Source: Berberis thunbergii | Taxonomy: Eukaryota; Streptophyta; Magnoliopsida; Ranunculales; Berberidaceae | Direction: 5' to 3' | Length of the DNA: 64,000 nucleotides | NCBI GenBank assembly: GCA_003290165.1 | Contig: QNQO01000195.1 | Coordinates: forward strand, 1,116,001 to 1,180,000 | Part shown: one piece after another, positions 32,802-44,645 of the stretch | Layout: the number at the start of each line of letters is the position of its first letter | How positions within the stretch are numbered: the stretch's first letter is position 1 | Translations under genes and position numbers: made by a program | Notes under the pieces: generated by a model | Database searches by the model: none | What the model saw: only the letters and a program-made list of their open reading frames with translations | Told to the model about the DNA's origin: nothing

Positions 32802-33320
32802 TAGGGGTGGGCAATGTCGGTTCGGTTCGGTTTTGAGCTCCAAACCGATTTCATTCGGTTTGCCCAAAATCCAAATCGAAATCGAATTTTGTATTTGTAA
32901 ACCGATGAATTCGGTTGAACCGAATTTCGGATCGGTTCTGTTCGGTTGGGCCGAAATTTCAAGCTCAAGCATTTGAAAAACTTTTATTAAAACATGTCCA
33001 ATTTTTTTATAAACTCAATTTTTAGCTCAAAATTGAAAACTTTGAGAGAAGTGAGTGATTTAGTGCAACATGGTGTATTGCAGTGCATTTGTTGCACTAA
33101 TAAAGTATTGACACCTACTTGTTATTTAGTTATTTATATATATCTAATTAATCGGTCGGTTCGGTTATAAATCGGTCGATTCAAAATCGTAAACCGATTA
33201 TATAAACGGTTCGAAATCGGTTTAAATTATTTTATTTTTACTCATATTTCGGTTCGGTAACGAATTTGAAAACCGGTTCGGTCGATTAATAGAATTTAAA
33301 TCGGTTTTTGCCCACCCCTA
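32802..33320. mobile_element. Non-autonomous hAT element, 519 bp
   Basis: The ends are TAGGGGTGGGCAATGTCGG and, read inwards from the right, TAGGGGTGGGCAAAAACCGA. A perfect 8-bp duplication GATTTAGG flanks it (32794-32801 and 33321-33328). Both subterminal regions are packed with a TCGGTTCGG-type motif and its inverse. No protein is encoded. Confidence 0.92.
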
Positions 33321-33727
33321 GATTTAGGTTAAATCGATAAAGAGATTTGGATACATAAGGATAATATGAAGTGCGTGCGAGTTGTAAGATAGATTAGATG
33401 CGTGAGTCTTGTTAAAGAAGCCTCTATTTCATAATCGAAATTATGCCATACCTTTCACGATTTTTTTATCGTAACCAAATTGTCCCTCATGTGATTTATA
33501 TGCCTCAGCCCTCCAGCTATAACCTTACAAATCCCGAGACGCATATAAATACCTGATACTCTCACACAAATCTTAATGAACAATTTAAAGGACCTTCTTC
33601 GCCTTTGACGCCTGTGGTAACCTTGTTAAACTAAAACTGGCAACACATTATCTTTATTCAAATTTAAAAGTCCCGCCATTTTTCGAACCTCACCTCCATT
33701 TTTAAAACCTCGAGAAATCTCAAAAGT

Positions 33728-33748
33728 GAGAGAGAGAGAGAGAGAGAG
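33728..33748 (+). repeat. (GA)n microsatellite in the WEE1 leader
   Basis: A run of about ten GA repeats some 60 nt upstream of the WEE1 start codon, probably in promoter or 5' UTR. Confidence 0.85.
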
Positions 33749-33805
33749 TGACAGAGTCAGTGAAGTGGAGAGGAAGAGAAGAGAGGAGAGAAGCAAAGGG
33801 ATCCA

Positions 33806-36800
33806 ATGAAGAGGAAGAGTCTGGGTCTAAGTCGAAGCAATCGAAAGAGGGAGAAGAGCAGCAGAACGAAGAACACTCTAGCAAGACATCTAACAGTACA
33901 GCTCGGACAAATTTCCTTCTTTCCTCTCAAACAACAATCCTCCACCTCTTCGGCCTCCATCACCCAACCTCCCACTCGATTCCAGAAGCTGCTTGAAGAA
34001 GACCAGGATGGAAACAATCGGATCCCTGAGGCCGATGTGGAGAATCTCGATGAGAAAGATTGCATCCTCAGCCAGGATTTCTTCTGGTGAGTTCTGGTTT
34101 GGGTTCAAATAGGGTTTTTGAATGTTGGGTTTTTCTTGTTAGGTCGAGTTCTATAGTGGGTCGACGAGTTTCTGCTTGATGAAAAAGATAGTTTTTTTAT
34201 TTTTTATTTTTTTTGAGAGTTAGGATTGATGGTCAATTGGTCATATTACAACCTTGTTTTGGAAAATTTTGTACTCAATTTGTCTTTTTATATGGGTAAA
34301 GCACTCCGGATTATATCACACCAGATGGGCAACAAATCGCGAACAATTTGGAATGGAATAAGGTAATTTATTTGAAATCTGAGTACAGTTGGTGTGTTGC
34401 AAACCGAATAGAATAAAATTCATTTATTTGTTGTTTGTTCTTGCAGGAGAACATTGAGTGCCCTAAATCACCAGAAAAGGTGACAACTTTAAAGATCAAA
34501 AGATATAAACAGGGTATGTGGCTTCCTAGTTCTTAGAATGAACTTGAATTCCCATTAATGAATTGAATGGTTCCATGTGGATGTGTTATCGTAGTGCCTT
34601 AATATACTTATCTGCATAAAGTGGTATTCATGTTTGTAAATATCAATGTCCATAATCCAGTTAAGAGGAATATTTCCTCAGTCATCAGAGGGCTTTGGTC
34701 ACACCGAACTTGTAACTTTCGACTTAAGTGCTGGGTAACCTTATATTAGAAGTACACACATGGTGACATTTACAAATGGATATAGTTTTATTGTGGTCAA
34801 CATATGTTAAAGGATACCACCCATGTTACACATTTTCCACCTGAAGACCACAGCACACTGGGACTGCCACTTAGTTTACTTTACTGCAAACATAACAATT
34901 TCATTTTACAGTAGGACATCAGAGACAGAGGCATTTGCTGAACGTTGAATTCATCTATGGGTGTGTTTGGTTGTATGTAATCTTATGCCATGAGAATTCA
35001 CGAGGGGACCCCTATATTTTAGGCTAATTTGAGGTATCACTCCACATTCACCATTTGATTTTGTGATCACCCATGAACATGAGAATCCCACATGCCTTGG
35101 GGGACCAAGGAGTGGGATTCCCATGTTCATGGGACTTCCATTCCCACCATTGATCACAAAATCAAATGTTGGATGTGGAGTGATACATCAATTTAGCCTA
35201 AAATGTAGGGATTACCTCATGAATTCCCATGGCATAGGATTCCATGCTACCAAACACACCCTATAATTAATTGAATGATTCTACTCCCTTCAAATGTAAA
35301 ACCTTTATGAAGAGTGAAATTAAGAATGGTCAGTATGAAGTTGAGTAGAAGAAATTGCAAAAATTATCCAACATTTTAACCAGTTTGAGTGTCTGAAGGT
35401 CTGCTTGACTGGGAGAATAGCTCATGGTTGCCATCTATTCTAGAAGGATCAACATGGTTCAATAACTTAAATGCATTAGTGACCCACCTATTTCAGATAT
35501 TCTGCTCCCTCACTGTCTGATTTAATGATCGCCTTTCTAGCAGTTTGTGAGCTTGAGCTTTTGAATATTTCAGCTTAGCATGGTATTGGAGCATTCATGT
35601 TAATTGTACATGCGTTTGGTCCTCTCCTAAAGCAACCACCATGGCATTTTCTACTATTTTTCTGGTGTTTGTGCTAAACAATAATGTTGAAACTGAAGCT
35701 CAAAATCATTGTCCATAGGCCCCAACAAAAATCGGTTTGCCCTGTACAAAAAAAAAGAAAAAGAAAAAGAAAAAAATATATACATCAGAACTATTCTGAT
35801 TCTTATGATATGTGATAGATCTATCCTCTCTAACAAGGTGATTTGTCATGTCTGACATACTTTTGAAATCTATTATACTGCTGGCATGCATTAGAATTGT
35901 GATATTGCTAATAAGTAACTAATGTTCATCTGCATGTGTTAACTGATATTATTTTTATCTCTACTTCTTTGACACCATTCCAAGACTAAGGATTAATCCA
36001 AAATATATTTTATGCTATCTAAAGGAAATTAAAAGCATGTCAGTATTATGGCACCTTGATAAAGTATTCACTCTACAAGTTAGACTGCTTTGTTATGATT
36101 GCTGGAATTTCGGTATAAGTTTGTTGCATTTTCTGTTTTCAATGTTCTAAAATATCTTTTATCTTTTGCAGAATGACTTGTTATTGATTCTTGACTAATT
36201 TGACGTTGTTTCTCAGAAGGATTCTTGGATGACACTGTTGTTTCTAAATCACCCTGCCATCAACAAGTGGTAGAACTTACTTCAGATACGTTTGGCTCAG
36301 ATGAGTTCAAATCCAAAAGTCCAGCTGTAACTTCCTCAGGCAAGAAAAAGAGTTATGTTTCACAATCTGCAGTAGCTTTGCGTTGTCGAGTTTTGCCTCC
36401 TCCCTGCATCAGTAACCCATATCTTAAGGAAACTGGAGAAATGGATGTATATACCTTCGGCAACCAAAGATCAAAGTCTATAGGTACCAAATTGTTTTTC
36501 TTTTCTTCCTTAATTTTATATTTATAATTTGGTAAAACTGTCAAATGTATCCTCAAAATCTCTGCTTCTATTATTGGATAGGATGCCAATGTGTTTCTCA
36601 GTATCATTTGCACATTTCCAGTAAATATACATTTCTTCATTCTTTTGGCATTGTACCCATGCATGGGATAGGGAGTATGGATGAAATACATAGCATTGAG
36701 GTTATTGAGAAGTATTTATTAATGTATGCAGTAAGAAACTATGTGCTGGTGATTGCAGGGATTTTCCCTACAGTTAATAATGGAGATGGTGTTTCACGCT

Positions 36801-38657
36801 ATCGAACAGATTTTCATGAGATTGAGGTAGTGTCCAGATTTACTCTTATTCCTGTTACTCTCTTATTACATGTCGCTGGGCTATGTCATGATTTTTATGC
36901 TATCTTTTAGAGCTCCATTGAGGCTGTCTTAGTTTATTATTTATGATTTTATTCCCTTACATCCAGCAAATTGGCTATGGGAACTTTAGTCGTGTTTTCA
37001 AAGTCTTGAAAAGGATTGATGGTTGCCTGTATGCTGTGAAACATAGCACAAGACAATTGCATCAAGAAACAGAAAGGTACCTTCGTTTTCTTAATGTCTG
37101 AACCACTGCTAGAAAAGTTGCTCAATATTGTTTCATTTGCAGGAGACAGGCATTGATGGAAGTTCAAGCTTTGGCAGCTTTAGGTATGTACACAACCTTT
37201 TACCACGATTCCATTATCCTTTCTTTTGTATATTCTTCCCTTGAAAAGTCACTCTTGTGTAGGATCTCATGAGAACATTATTGGCTACTACACTTCTTGG
37301 TTCGAAAATGAGCAACTCTTCATTCAGTCAGAGCTTTGCGATGGAAGCTTATCCATTACAAGATCTTCTCAGCCACTGACAGAGGGAGAAGTGTTGGAGG
37401 CTATGCATCAGGTTCTTAGTTAAATCTTTATTATTTGTCATGTGCCACACAATTTGTGGTTCTGTGAACTAATCGTAAAAAGGAGGAAATGTTACACATA
37501 GTAACACAGTGAGGTGTCCTGTATTCTAGTATAAATAGAGCCAGTCACAAACAGCATGATATGTGAATATGAAAGAGACTGAACCTAACCATATGACTGA
37601 TAATACTGCATGATTGAGGGCACTTTTAAAAAAAGGTGCAAAATGTTCAATGATGGTGACAACTTTGGTGATTGTTATGTTATCTATAGCATAATTTATG
37701 TTGTCAGCTGGGTTGCACGGATGCTTATAACACGTTCAGTAGTGTGACACTTTGTCTTTTGCAATTGTGATATAGCATATATAAACGATAGATGTCATTG
37801 TTTGCAATTTCTTTGTGAAATATAACATATTGTGTCTGACAACACACACTTGTGTTTGAGTCCAATACGCCTACATGTACATGTGCAACCCAGAATGTCA
37901 GCTTGTGTGTGGTCTTGTGTGTCAACTGCCTTCTTTTATTGTTAATGTTCTGAAATATGAAATATTGATTTCCTACACTAAGTCTAATTTATGAATGCCA
38001 TGATGCCGAATCATCAGATCGCCAAGGCTTTACAGTTCATACATGAAAGAGGAATAGCTCATTTGGATGTCAAACCTGATAATATTTATGTCAAGAGTGG
38101 TGTTTATAAGCTTGGTGATTTTGGCTGTGCAACACTCATAGATAAGAGCTTACCTATTGAAGAAGGTGATGCACGCTATATGCCTCAGGAGATTCTGAAT
38201 GACAATTATGATAATCTTGACATGGTTGATATCTTTTCTTTGGGAGCCACTGTGTATGAGCTTGTCCGAAGGTCGCCCTTGCCGGAGTCTGGCTCCCAGG
38301 TTTTGAACCTCAGAGAAGGAAAGATCCCACTCCTCCCTGGACATTCTTTGCAATTTCAGAACTTACTAAAGGTATGGAAACCAATATTCTAATGATTGGA
38401 GCTTTTCCTTTTGAAGTATAAGGAATTTTTCTTTCTGGTCTTTACAATTTCATACCATTATAGTTTCCTTATGCGAAACGTTCATCAGAATGTCTCTCTC
38501 TTCTCTTTGTCCAGCATACATCAAGTTTGATTATTTCTATGTTTCCATGATCAATCAGGCAATGGTGGACCCTGACCCAGTTAAGCGGCCTTCAGCAAAG
38601 GAATTAGTACAGCATGCCATCTTCGACAGATTTCAAAGAACTGCAAGAACTATATAA
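33806..38657 (+). CDS. WEE1: WEE1 kinase, inhibitory kinase of CDKA
   Basis: Ten exons give 498 residues; Arabidopsis WEE1 is about 500. Exons: 33806-34086, 34302-34362, 34447-34513, 36217-36483, 36759-36826, 36967-37076, 37143-37183, 37263-37411, 38018-38371, 38559-38657. Phases are consistent. The N-terminal part has the plant-WEE1 signatures DCILSQDFF / CTPDYITPD and VSQSAVALRCR.LPPPC.SNPY. The kinase domain starts at about residue 249 with the P-loop QIGYGNFSRVFK, then K273 (LYAVKH), catalytic D365 in HLDVKPDN, DFG at 382-384 and EEGDARYMPQEIL. WEE1 phosphorylates the inhibitory Tyr15 of CDKs and in plants acts mainly in the S-phase/DNA-damage checkpoint (known for the family). The acceptor of exon 2 (GGTAAAG|C) is unusually purine-rich. 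Intron 3 (34514-36216) carries a MITE. No damaging mutation is seen. Confidence 0.95.
34959..35261. mobile_element. Palindromic MITE in WEE1 intron 3
   Basis: The left end GGGTGTGTTTGGT and right end ACCAAACACACCC are inverse. The inverse relation extends almost to the centre (for example CATGAGAATTCACGAGG against CCTCATGAATTCCCATG, and CACTCCACATTC against a GATGTGGAGTG block). A TAT triplet flanks both sides, so a 3-bp target duplication and a Tourist/PIF-Harbinger-like origin are plausible. The length is 303 bp and no protein is encoded. Confidence 0.8.
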
Positions 38658-39751
38658 TAATTTGAAAGGCTTAATCTGAAACTTGGGTTAGATGAACCAG
38701 CAGGAGGAAATGGGGACATGCTTACAATCGGCAAAGTAAAATTTGAAGTTTCGCTTGCTCCTAAACTAGCAGTTTCCCTACCATTTTTGCATCAGTTTTG
38801 CTTGGTGATGCAAGGTTATGTAAAATAAACAAAAGAATTTTGTAATATTTTGTGTAGGTAGTTAATGAAATTCATGCTGGTTTTTCTGAAAGCCCCCAAA
38901 ATTGTTGTGTTGTCAAAGAGATGGATGAACTGTACATTTGCATCGAGCACTTGAGCAGCATTGCTGGTAATTTTACAATAAGCAGGATGGTGCTATGGAA
39001 TGGATGTTGGATAAATAAATGCAGTATTAGCAAAGGGGCAGTGTCATTCTTCATTTACATAACAGGTCTTAAGTATGATCGAATTTTGTGTTTAAACGTG
39101 AGTTGGAACTAAGGAACTTTAGCCTCTACAACTGATTTGGTTTTCAGTTTGATTCAAAATTGTGAATCCTCCTCTCTGCAGCTGACCATTAAATGATGCT
39201 CTATGAGTTTTCTGGTCTTGCATGAATGATTCTGGTTCCAACCTTCATATCTCAGTGACTTCCCTTTGTCCAACCTTAGAGAATATTGGGCTGAAAACAA
39301 GCAGGAGAAGCTAAGGCTGGTAAATCAAACTTGTTAAACAACCCTGAGATTCTGTAGTTTACGACCTATGTTACCTACCTGATGGCAGGAGGACTTATTC
39401 AACTTATGAAACGTGTTCTTAAAAACATAAAGATGCTGTTTCCAGAGACTAAGCATTTTTAAATAAGATGCGTTTCATTGGGAATTTTTTTTTTAATTTT
39501 ATGAAAAATAGTGAAATAGGGAAAAGAGAAGGAAGCCTTTGAGGTTGAAGATGGAGGGGATATATCACTGGAAAGAAGCAAGGTTGTCTTCAACCTTGAC
39601 TATTTTTTTTCTTCTCTCAATTCATATCTACCAACCCACATAATCACTAAAGTTCATTCTAATCAACCAACATCTGTTGAAAAGTTGGGATCATTTGGAT
39701 GGAGTAATTTGTTTGAGCTTAGTGTTGGGTTAATTTGAGGACTAGTAATGT
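38658..39751. other. WEE1 3' UTR and intergenic DNA
   Basis: The first part, to roughly 38850-39100, is likely 3' UTR. The rest shows no gene or repeat. Confidence 0.5.
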
Positions 39752-40000
39752 TGACAAGTTTAAGGTCAAATCTGCTTCTTTCATTCATTCATCAGCAATA
39801 TAAATACTGTAGTCAAAATACAATAGGAAACCACCATACACTAGGAAACCTCCCAAATCAAGGAAACAAATCACTAGCCATCAAAAAGTTTCCTAACCCC
39901 ATAAAACTTCTAACCCCATAAAACTTGAAACACAATATGCTAAAATATACTTTCCTAACAATAGGATGTGTTTCCTAATAATAGGATGTATTTCCTAATA
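39752..40000 (-). repeat. 3' LTR of the second copia element
   Basis: 249 bp, ending TGACAAGTTTAAGG on the plus-strand left side. Read on the minus strand it starts TATTAGG and ends CTTGTCA. Confidence 0.9.
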
Positions 40001-40005
40001 CCCCC

Positions 40006-42798
40006 TCAAGTTGGAGCATGAGGGTTAAGAATGCCCAACTTGCCAAGGAGATAATCGAACTGCGATTTGCCCAAGGCCTTTGTGAAAATGTCTGCCAACT
40101 GATCAGTCGTCGGCACATACGAAGGAGCAATAAGACCATCCTGAATAGCATCACAAACGAAGTGACAATCAACTTCAATATGCTTCGTACGTTCATGGAA
40201 GACGGGGTTCTGCACAATGTATATGGCAGACTGACTATCACAAAAGAGGGGAACGGCCTTGGGATGAAGTACCCCTAAACTCAATAATAAACCTTTCAAC
40301 CATTTCAACTCACACGTTATGGCGGCCATAGAGCGATATTCCGCCTCAGCCGAAGAACGAGAAACCGTATGTTGCTTCTTAGTTTTCCAAGCAATCGGAG
40401 AATGGCCCAGAAACACCAACCACCCCGTCAGGGACCTCCGAGTAATAGGGCAAGCGGCCCAATCAGAATCACACCAACCTTGCAAAGTCAAGTCACTATC
40501 CGAGCGCAGGAGAATACCGTAACCCGGAGTACCTTTCAAATAGCGGACAACGCGCAATGCAGCATCCCAATGCTTCTGTCGCGGTTGCTGCATAAACTGA
40601 GATAGCACATGAACCGAGTACGTCAAATCAGGACGTGTGACAGCCAAATAGGCCAAACGCCCCACCAGACGCCTATAAGACTCAGGATCCGAGAGAAGAG
40701 AACCCGTGGCACGCGCCAGTTGATGGTTTTGTTCGATCGGAGACATAGCAGGCTTCGAACCCAAGAGACCCACCTCCGAAATAATATCAAGTGCATATTT
40801 ACGTTGACAAAGAAACAACCCTGCAGAGCTGCGGACAACCTCAATACCAAGGAAGTATTTAAGGACCCCGAGGTCCTTCATATGAAAACAGGAGCCAAGG
40901 TAGCTTTTAAACAGAGCCAAAGCAGCAGAATCATTCCCAGAGAGTATTAAATCATCAACATATACAAGCACATTAATTTGAACCGGCCCCTTCTTATAAG
41001 TAAAAAGGGAATAATCAGAATAGGACTGTAAAAAACCATACCCTTTTAAAGCTGACACGAGCTTAGCAAACCAACATCGAGGAGCCTGTTTCAATCCATA
41101 TAGAGATTTACGCAACCGACACACCAAACCAGGTTCATCAGAGGTAAAGCCAGGAGGGAGTTTCATATAGACCTCCTCATTTAGATCCCCGTGCAGAAAA
41201 GCATTGTGTACATCCATCTGATGCAACTCCCAATTTTTAGAAGCCGCAATTGCAAGAAATGCGCGAACAGTCGTCATCTTTGCCACTGGAGCGAATGTCT
41301 CGTCATAATCTATCCCTTCGGTCTGATGATTACCGAAAACAACCAAACGAGCCTTCAATCTCTCAATACTAGCATCAGAGTTGTACTTTATCTTATACAA
41401 CCATTGACTACCAAGAGCCTTCTTCCCTGAAGGCAATTTTTCCATAGTCCACGTCCCATTGTCTTCCAAGGCCCGCATCTCAGCTTGCATAGCGGCGCGC
41501 CACCCTGCATCTTTTACAGCCTCCTTAAAAGACTGTGGCTCTCTTCCAGCTGTAATAGCTGCAATAAAATTTCGGTGTTTCACAGAAAAACTGTCACAAC
41601 TAACATAATGTGCTATAGGATAAGGTGTACCTGAGGGAGGTGAAGATGTAGAAGCAGGTGAAGCGGAGGATGGACTATTTTTCTTCACCGTAGTGTGTGT
41701 AACAAAGTCACGTAGCTTAACCGAAGAATACTTTTCTCGAAAGCCACGACCTAAATGCTCACTTGGCGGAGCATCTCCCGACACGGCCCCCCCTGAATCA
41801 TCCGTAGGAGAAGGCGTAGGCAACACCTGTGGCTGCGGTGCAGAGAGCACGGGCTGCAACGACGTGGCGGTGGGCTGTGGTATGGCTTGCGGCTGCTGGG
41901 CTGGAGCAGGCCTGGGTGTGGACGGTGTGGCGGCCTATGGCGGCGGCTGCAGCTGTGTGGTGGCCTGCGGCTGCTGGTCTGGAGCACCCCTGGGCGTGGG
42001 AGGGCGTACTTGCTGCACTTCCTCAGCATTTTCTAAAAAATCCGAAAAATCCACAGCCACCCCGTCATGCAAATCACCATGAATGTCATTGCGAGCAGCA
42101 AAATTAGGAGCCTCAACATCAAGATATGGGAAGACATTCTCATAAAACTTGACATCCCTTGACACAAAAAAATCTTGCTTGTCCAAATCAAACAAATACC
42201 AACCCTTCTTGCCAAACGGATATCCCACAAAGACACATTTACGGCTCCTACTGGCAAACTTATCACCCTTTGCCTTCTGATTATGAGCGAAGCACAGAGA
42301 ACCGAAAACACGCAATTCACCAAAGGAAGGCGGACTACCAAACAAGACTTCATATGGAGTTTTATTGCCAAGAATACGAGAAGGTGTCCGATTGATTATA
42401 TGAGCAGCGGCAATGGCACATTCCCCCCAAAAATAAAGCGGTAGACCACCCTGAAATCGTAGGGCACGAGCAACATTCAAAATGTGTTTATGTTTCCTTT
42501 CTGCCCGACCATTTTGTTGAGGAGTCCCCACACAAGAAGTTTGAAACAGACTGCCATTGACAAAAAAATAATCCTTTAGGCAATGAAATTCAGTACCATT
42601 ATCACTACGAACAATCTTCAATTTCTGAGAAAATTGTCTATCAATCATAGCTATAAAGGGTAGAAACATTTTAAAAACTTCCGTTTTATCAACTAACAGA
42701 TAGATCCACACAGCGCGGGAGAAGTCATCCACTAGTGTCAAAAAATAGCGAGCCCCACAAGACGATGGTGTATCATAGCCACTTTCTTTGGTGATCAA
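40006..42798 (-). pseudogene. Copia integrase-RT-RNase H frame with one internal amber stop
   Basis: From 42798 the frame reads DDFSRAVWIYLL, RSDNGTEF, TPQQNGRAERKHKHILN (integrase catalytic residues), then CVFVGYPFGKKGW. A TAG at 41935-41937 interrupts a Pro/Gln/Ala-rich linker. The same frame then continues into the RT (LKARLVVFGNHQTEGIDY, QMDVHNAFLHGDLNEEVYM, YVDDLILSG) and RNase H (GWCDSDWAACP, RSSAEAEYRSMA, LFCDSQSAIYIVQ), ending near 40006. Only the single stop breaks it. The start is artificial because the upstream polyprotein is deleted. Confidence 0.9.
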
Positions 42799-42881
42799 AG
42801 ACTCTGAGGATTCAAGCTCTTCCCCGCCTCTGACAACTATGCAAGAGGCGGGGGAGGGATGAAAGCGACAACAAAGTTCAA

Positions 42882-43079
42882 CTAAATTGAAGGGAAATTA
42901 CACTCTACAACAACTTCACCTGCTGCTCTTTCAATCAGATTTGGTGCTTTTACATCTCTCTCTTTTTCTGATTCTGATTTAGGGAGAGAATGGTCCCGCT
43001 CTGGATTTGGAGAAGCCGCCATTAAGACAAACAAAAGTCTGGCTGTTGCTTGCTTCTCCTCTTTATTGTCCATGATCAA
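42882..43079 (-). pseudogene. Short leader reading frame of the second copia element
   Basis: A 65-residue frame (MDNKEEKQATARLLF, then MAASPNPERDHSLPKSE) lies between the primer-binding site and the integrase fragment. It may be the remaining gag N-terminus before the internal deletion (junction about 42780-42880). It does not resemble the gag of the next element, so this is inference only. Confidence 0.35.
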
Positions 43080-43120
43080 ATCCTAGCTTATTGCTTGGTT
43101 TTAACCTTGCTCTGATACCA

Positions 43121-43369
43121 TGACAAGTTTAAGGTCAAATCTGCTTCTTTCATTCATTCATCAGCAATATAAATACTGTAGTCAAAATACAATAGGAAAC
43201 CACCATACACTAGGAAACCTCCCAAATCAAGGAAACAAATCACTAGCCATCAAAAAGTTTCCTAACCCCATAAAACTTCTAACCCCATAAAACTTGAAAC
43301 ACAATATGCTAAAATATACTTTCCTAACAATAGGATGTGTTTTCTAATAATAGGATGTATTTCCTAATA
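43121..43369 (-). repeat. 5' LTR of the second copia element
   Basis: 249 bp, matching the copy at 39752-40000 except for TTTTCTAAT in place of TTTCCTAAT. On the minus strand it is directly followed by the primer-binding site. Confidence 0.9.
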
Positions 43370-44414
43370 AATATCCCATATAGGATACGAAACGTGACCA
43401 ACCGACCCATAAATTAAAACGCATTCTACCAAGCACCTTTTGGTTAAAATCCCAAACACGGTTTTGTCTACATTCCAACTGTTCTCATTCAACCTGAAAG
43501 TTTTGCAAATGATCGTACTTCTGACCCATTTTTTTTTTTTGTATGTTTCCATCATAATAGTAGAGATTCTTCCACAGGAATGGTAAATGAAAGCATAATC
43601 ATAGTTTAAAATGCAAAAACAGAATATAGGCAGCATTTTGTATCAATCTAGCCCACTGATGCACCCTCGAACTAGGTTGATAACCAAAGGAAAAGCCGAC
43701 CTATAGCAATGTAATGTATTCATGCATTGTTACATTTCAGGTGTGACCAGAAAAACAAAATACTTTCAGGGAAACCGATTCATGATTATATATTGTTACG
43801 ATAACAAAGTTAGAAATCAACTAGGTTTTCACAGGACATGGTTTTTGCTTTTGGTTAAGTTCATTTAGATACCTTCTGTTGTAAATCATAGAAACAGTTA
43901 TATTTTAGATTCAGAATATCTCTTTGTTCAAACAATTCAGCAAAAAATTGCTCTTATATCAAGAATGGACCAAACATGTTTAGCCACATCATTTACGAAT
44001 GGAAATCTATGTTTTCCTTGAAACATGGCATGTATGTCAACAGTGGATAAAACATGTCAAGCTGCAAACTAGTCTTTTGCAATCTAAACCAGTTCTGAAG
44101 TATGACAATGTATCTGCAAAGTTAAGCTTGAATAATGTTGTCAAATTTCGATAAAAAGAAGGCCAATTCTACTGTGCATCTTAATGTTTTCAAAGACACG
44201 ACTTTCTATTTTGAAATCAAGTCTTCCTCTCTTGCAGGCGTTCAAGCAACTTCATTTAATTTGATTTTGGATTGATAAATCTAGTCTGACTTCCTGTTAT
44301 GTAAACTTTAACTAGTAAGCCATTCCTGCAAAAATTATTTCAGGAAGTTTGGACAGTTCACGCTTTAGAGAACAAATTCTTTTGAATTCCAAGCCATTCC
44401 CTTATATTGTCATC
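43370..44414. other. Intergenic DNA between two copia elements
   Basis: No gene or repeat is recognised in this AT-rich kilobase. Confidence 0.5.
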
Positions 44415-44638
44415 TGATAAGATGTTAGACACAAAGGAAATGATTTGTGTGTATTGTGTTGTCTTTCTCATTCACAATCTCCTGTTTATATACAAACTAA
44501 TTCAGAGAATATTGTGAGAATATTCACAATATAATCTGTTAATTTTCTTAAAACTATTATACAATATTGACTCTATAAGCAACCTTCCTAATACACATAT
44601 TCCCAATCAATTAGGATATTCGTAATATATTCTCAATA
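44415..44638 (-). repeat. 3' LTR of the third copia element
   Basis: 224 bp. Identical to 49682-49905 except AATTTTCTT here against AATTTCCTT. Confidence 0.93.
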
Positions 44639-44645
44639 CCCCCCC

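Larger units (their letters stand above)
39752..43369 (-). mobile_element. Young copia retrotransposon lacking gag and protease, 3618 bp
   Basis: Two 249-bp LTRs (39752-40000 and 43121-43369) differ by one substitution that I can see. On the minus strand a 12-nt primer-binding site TGGTATCAGAGC (43109-43120, initiator tRNA-Met type) abuts the 5' LTR. A G-rich polypurine tract (40001-40010) precedes the 3' LTR. LTR ends are TA...CA, not TG...CA. Flanking 5-mers are AATGT and AATAT, a likely target duplication with one change. The coding part starts abruptly inside the integrase. Gag, protease and the integrase N-terminus are missing. Confidence 0.92.
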
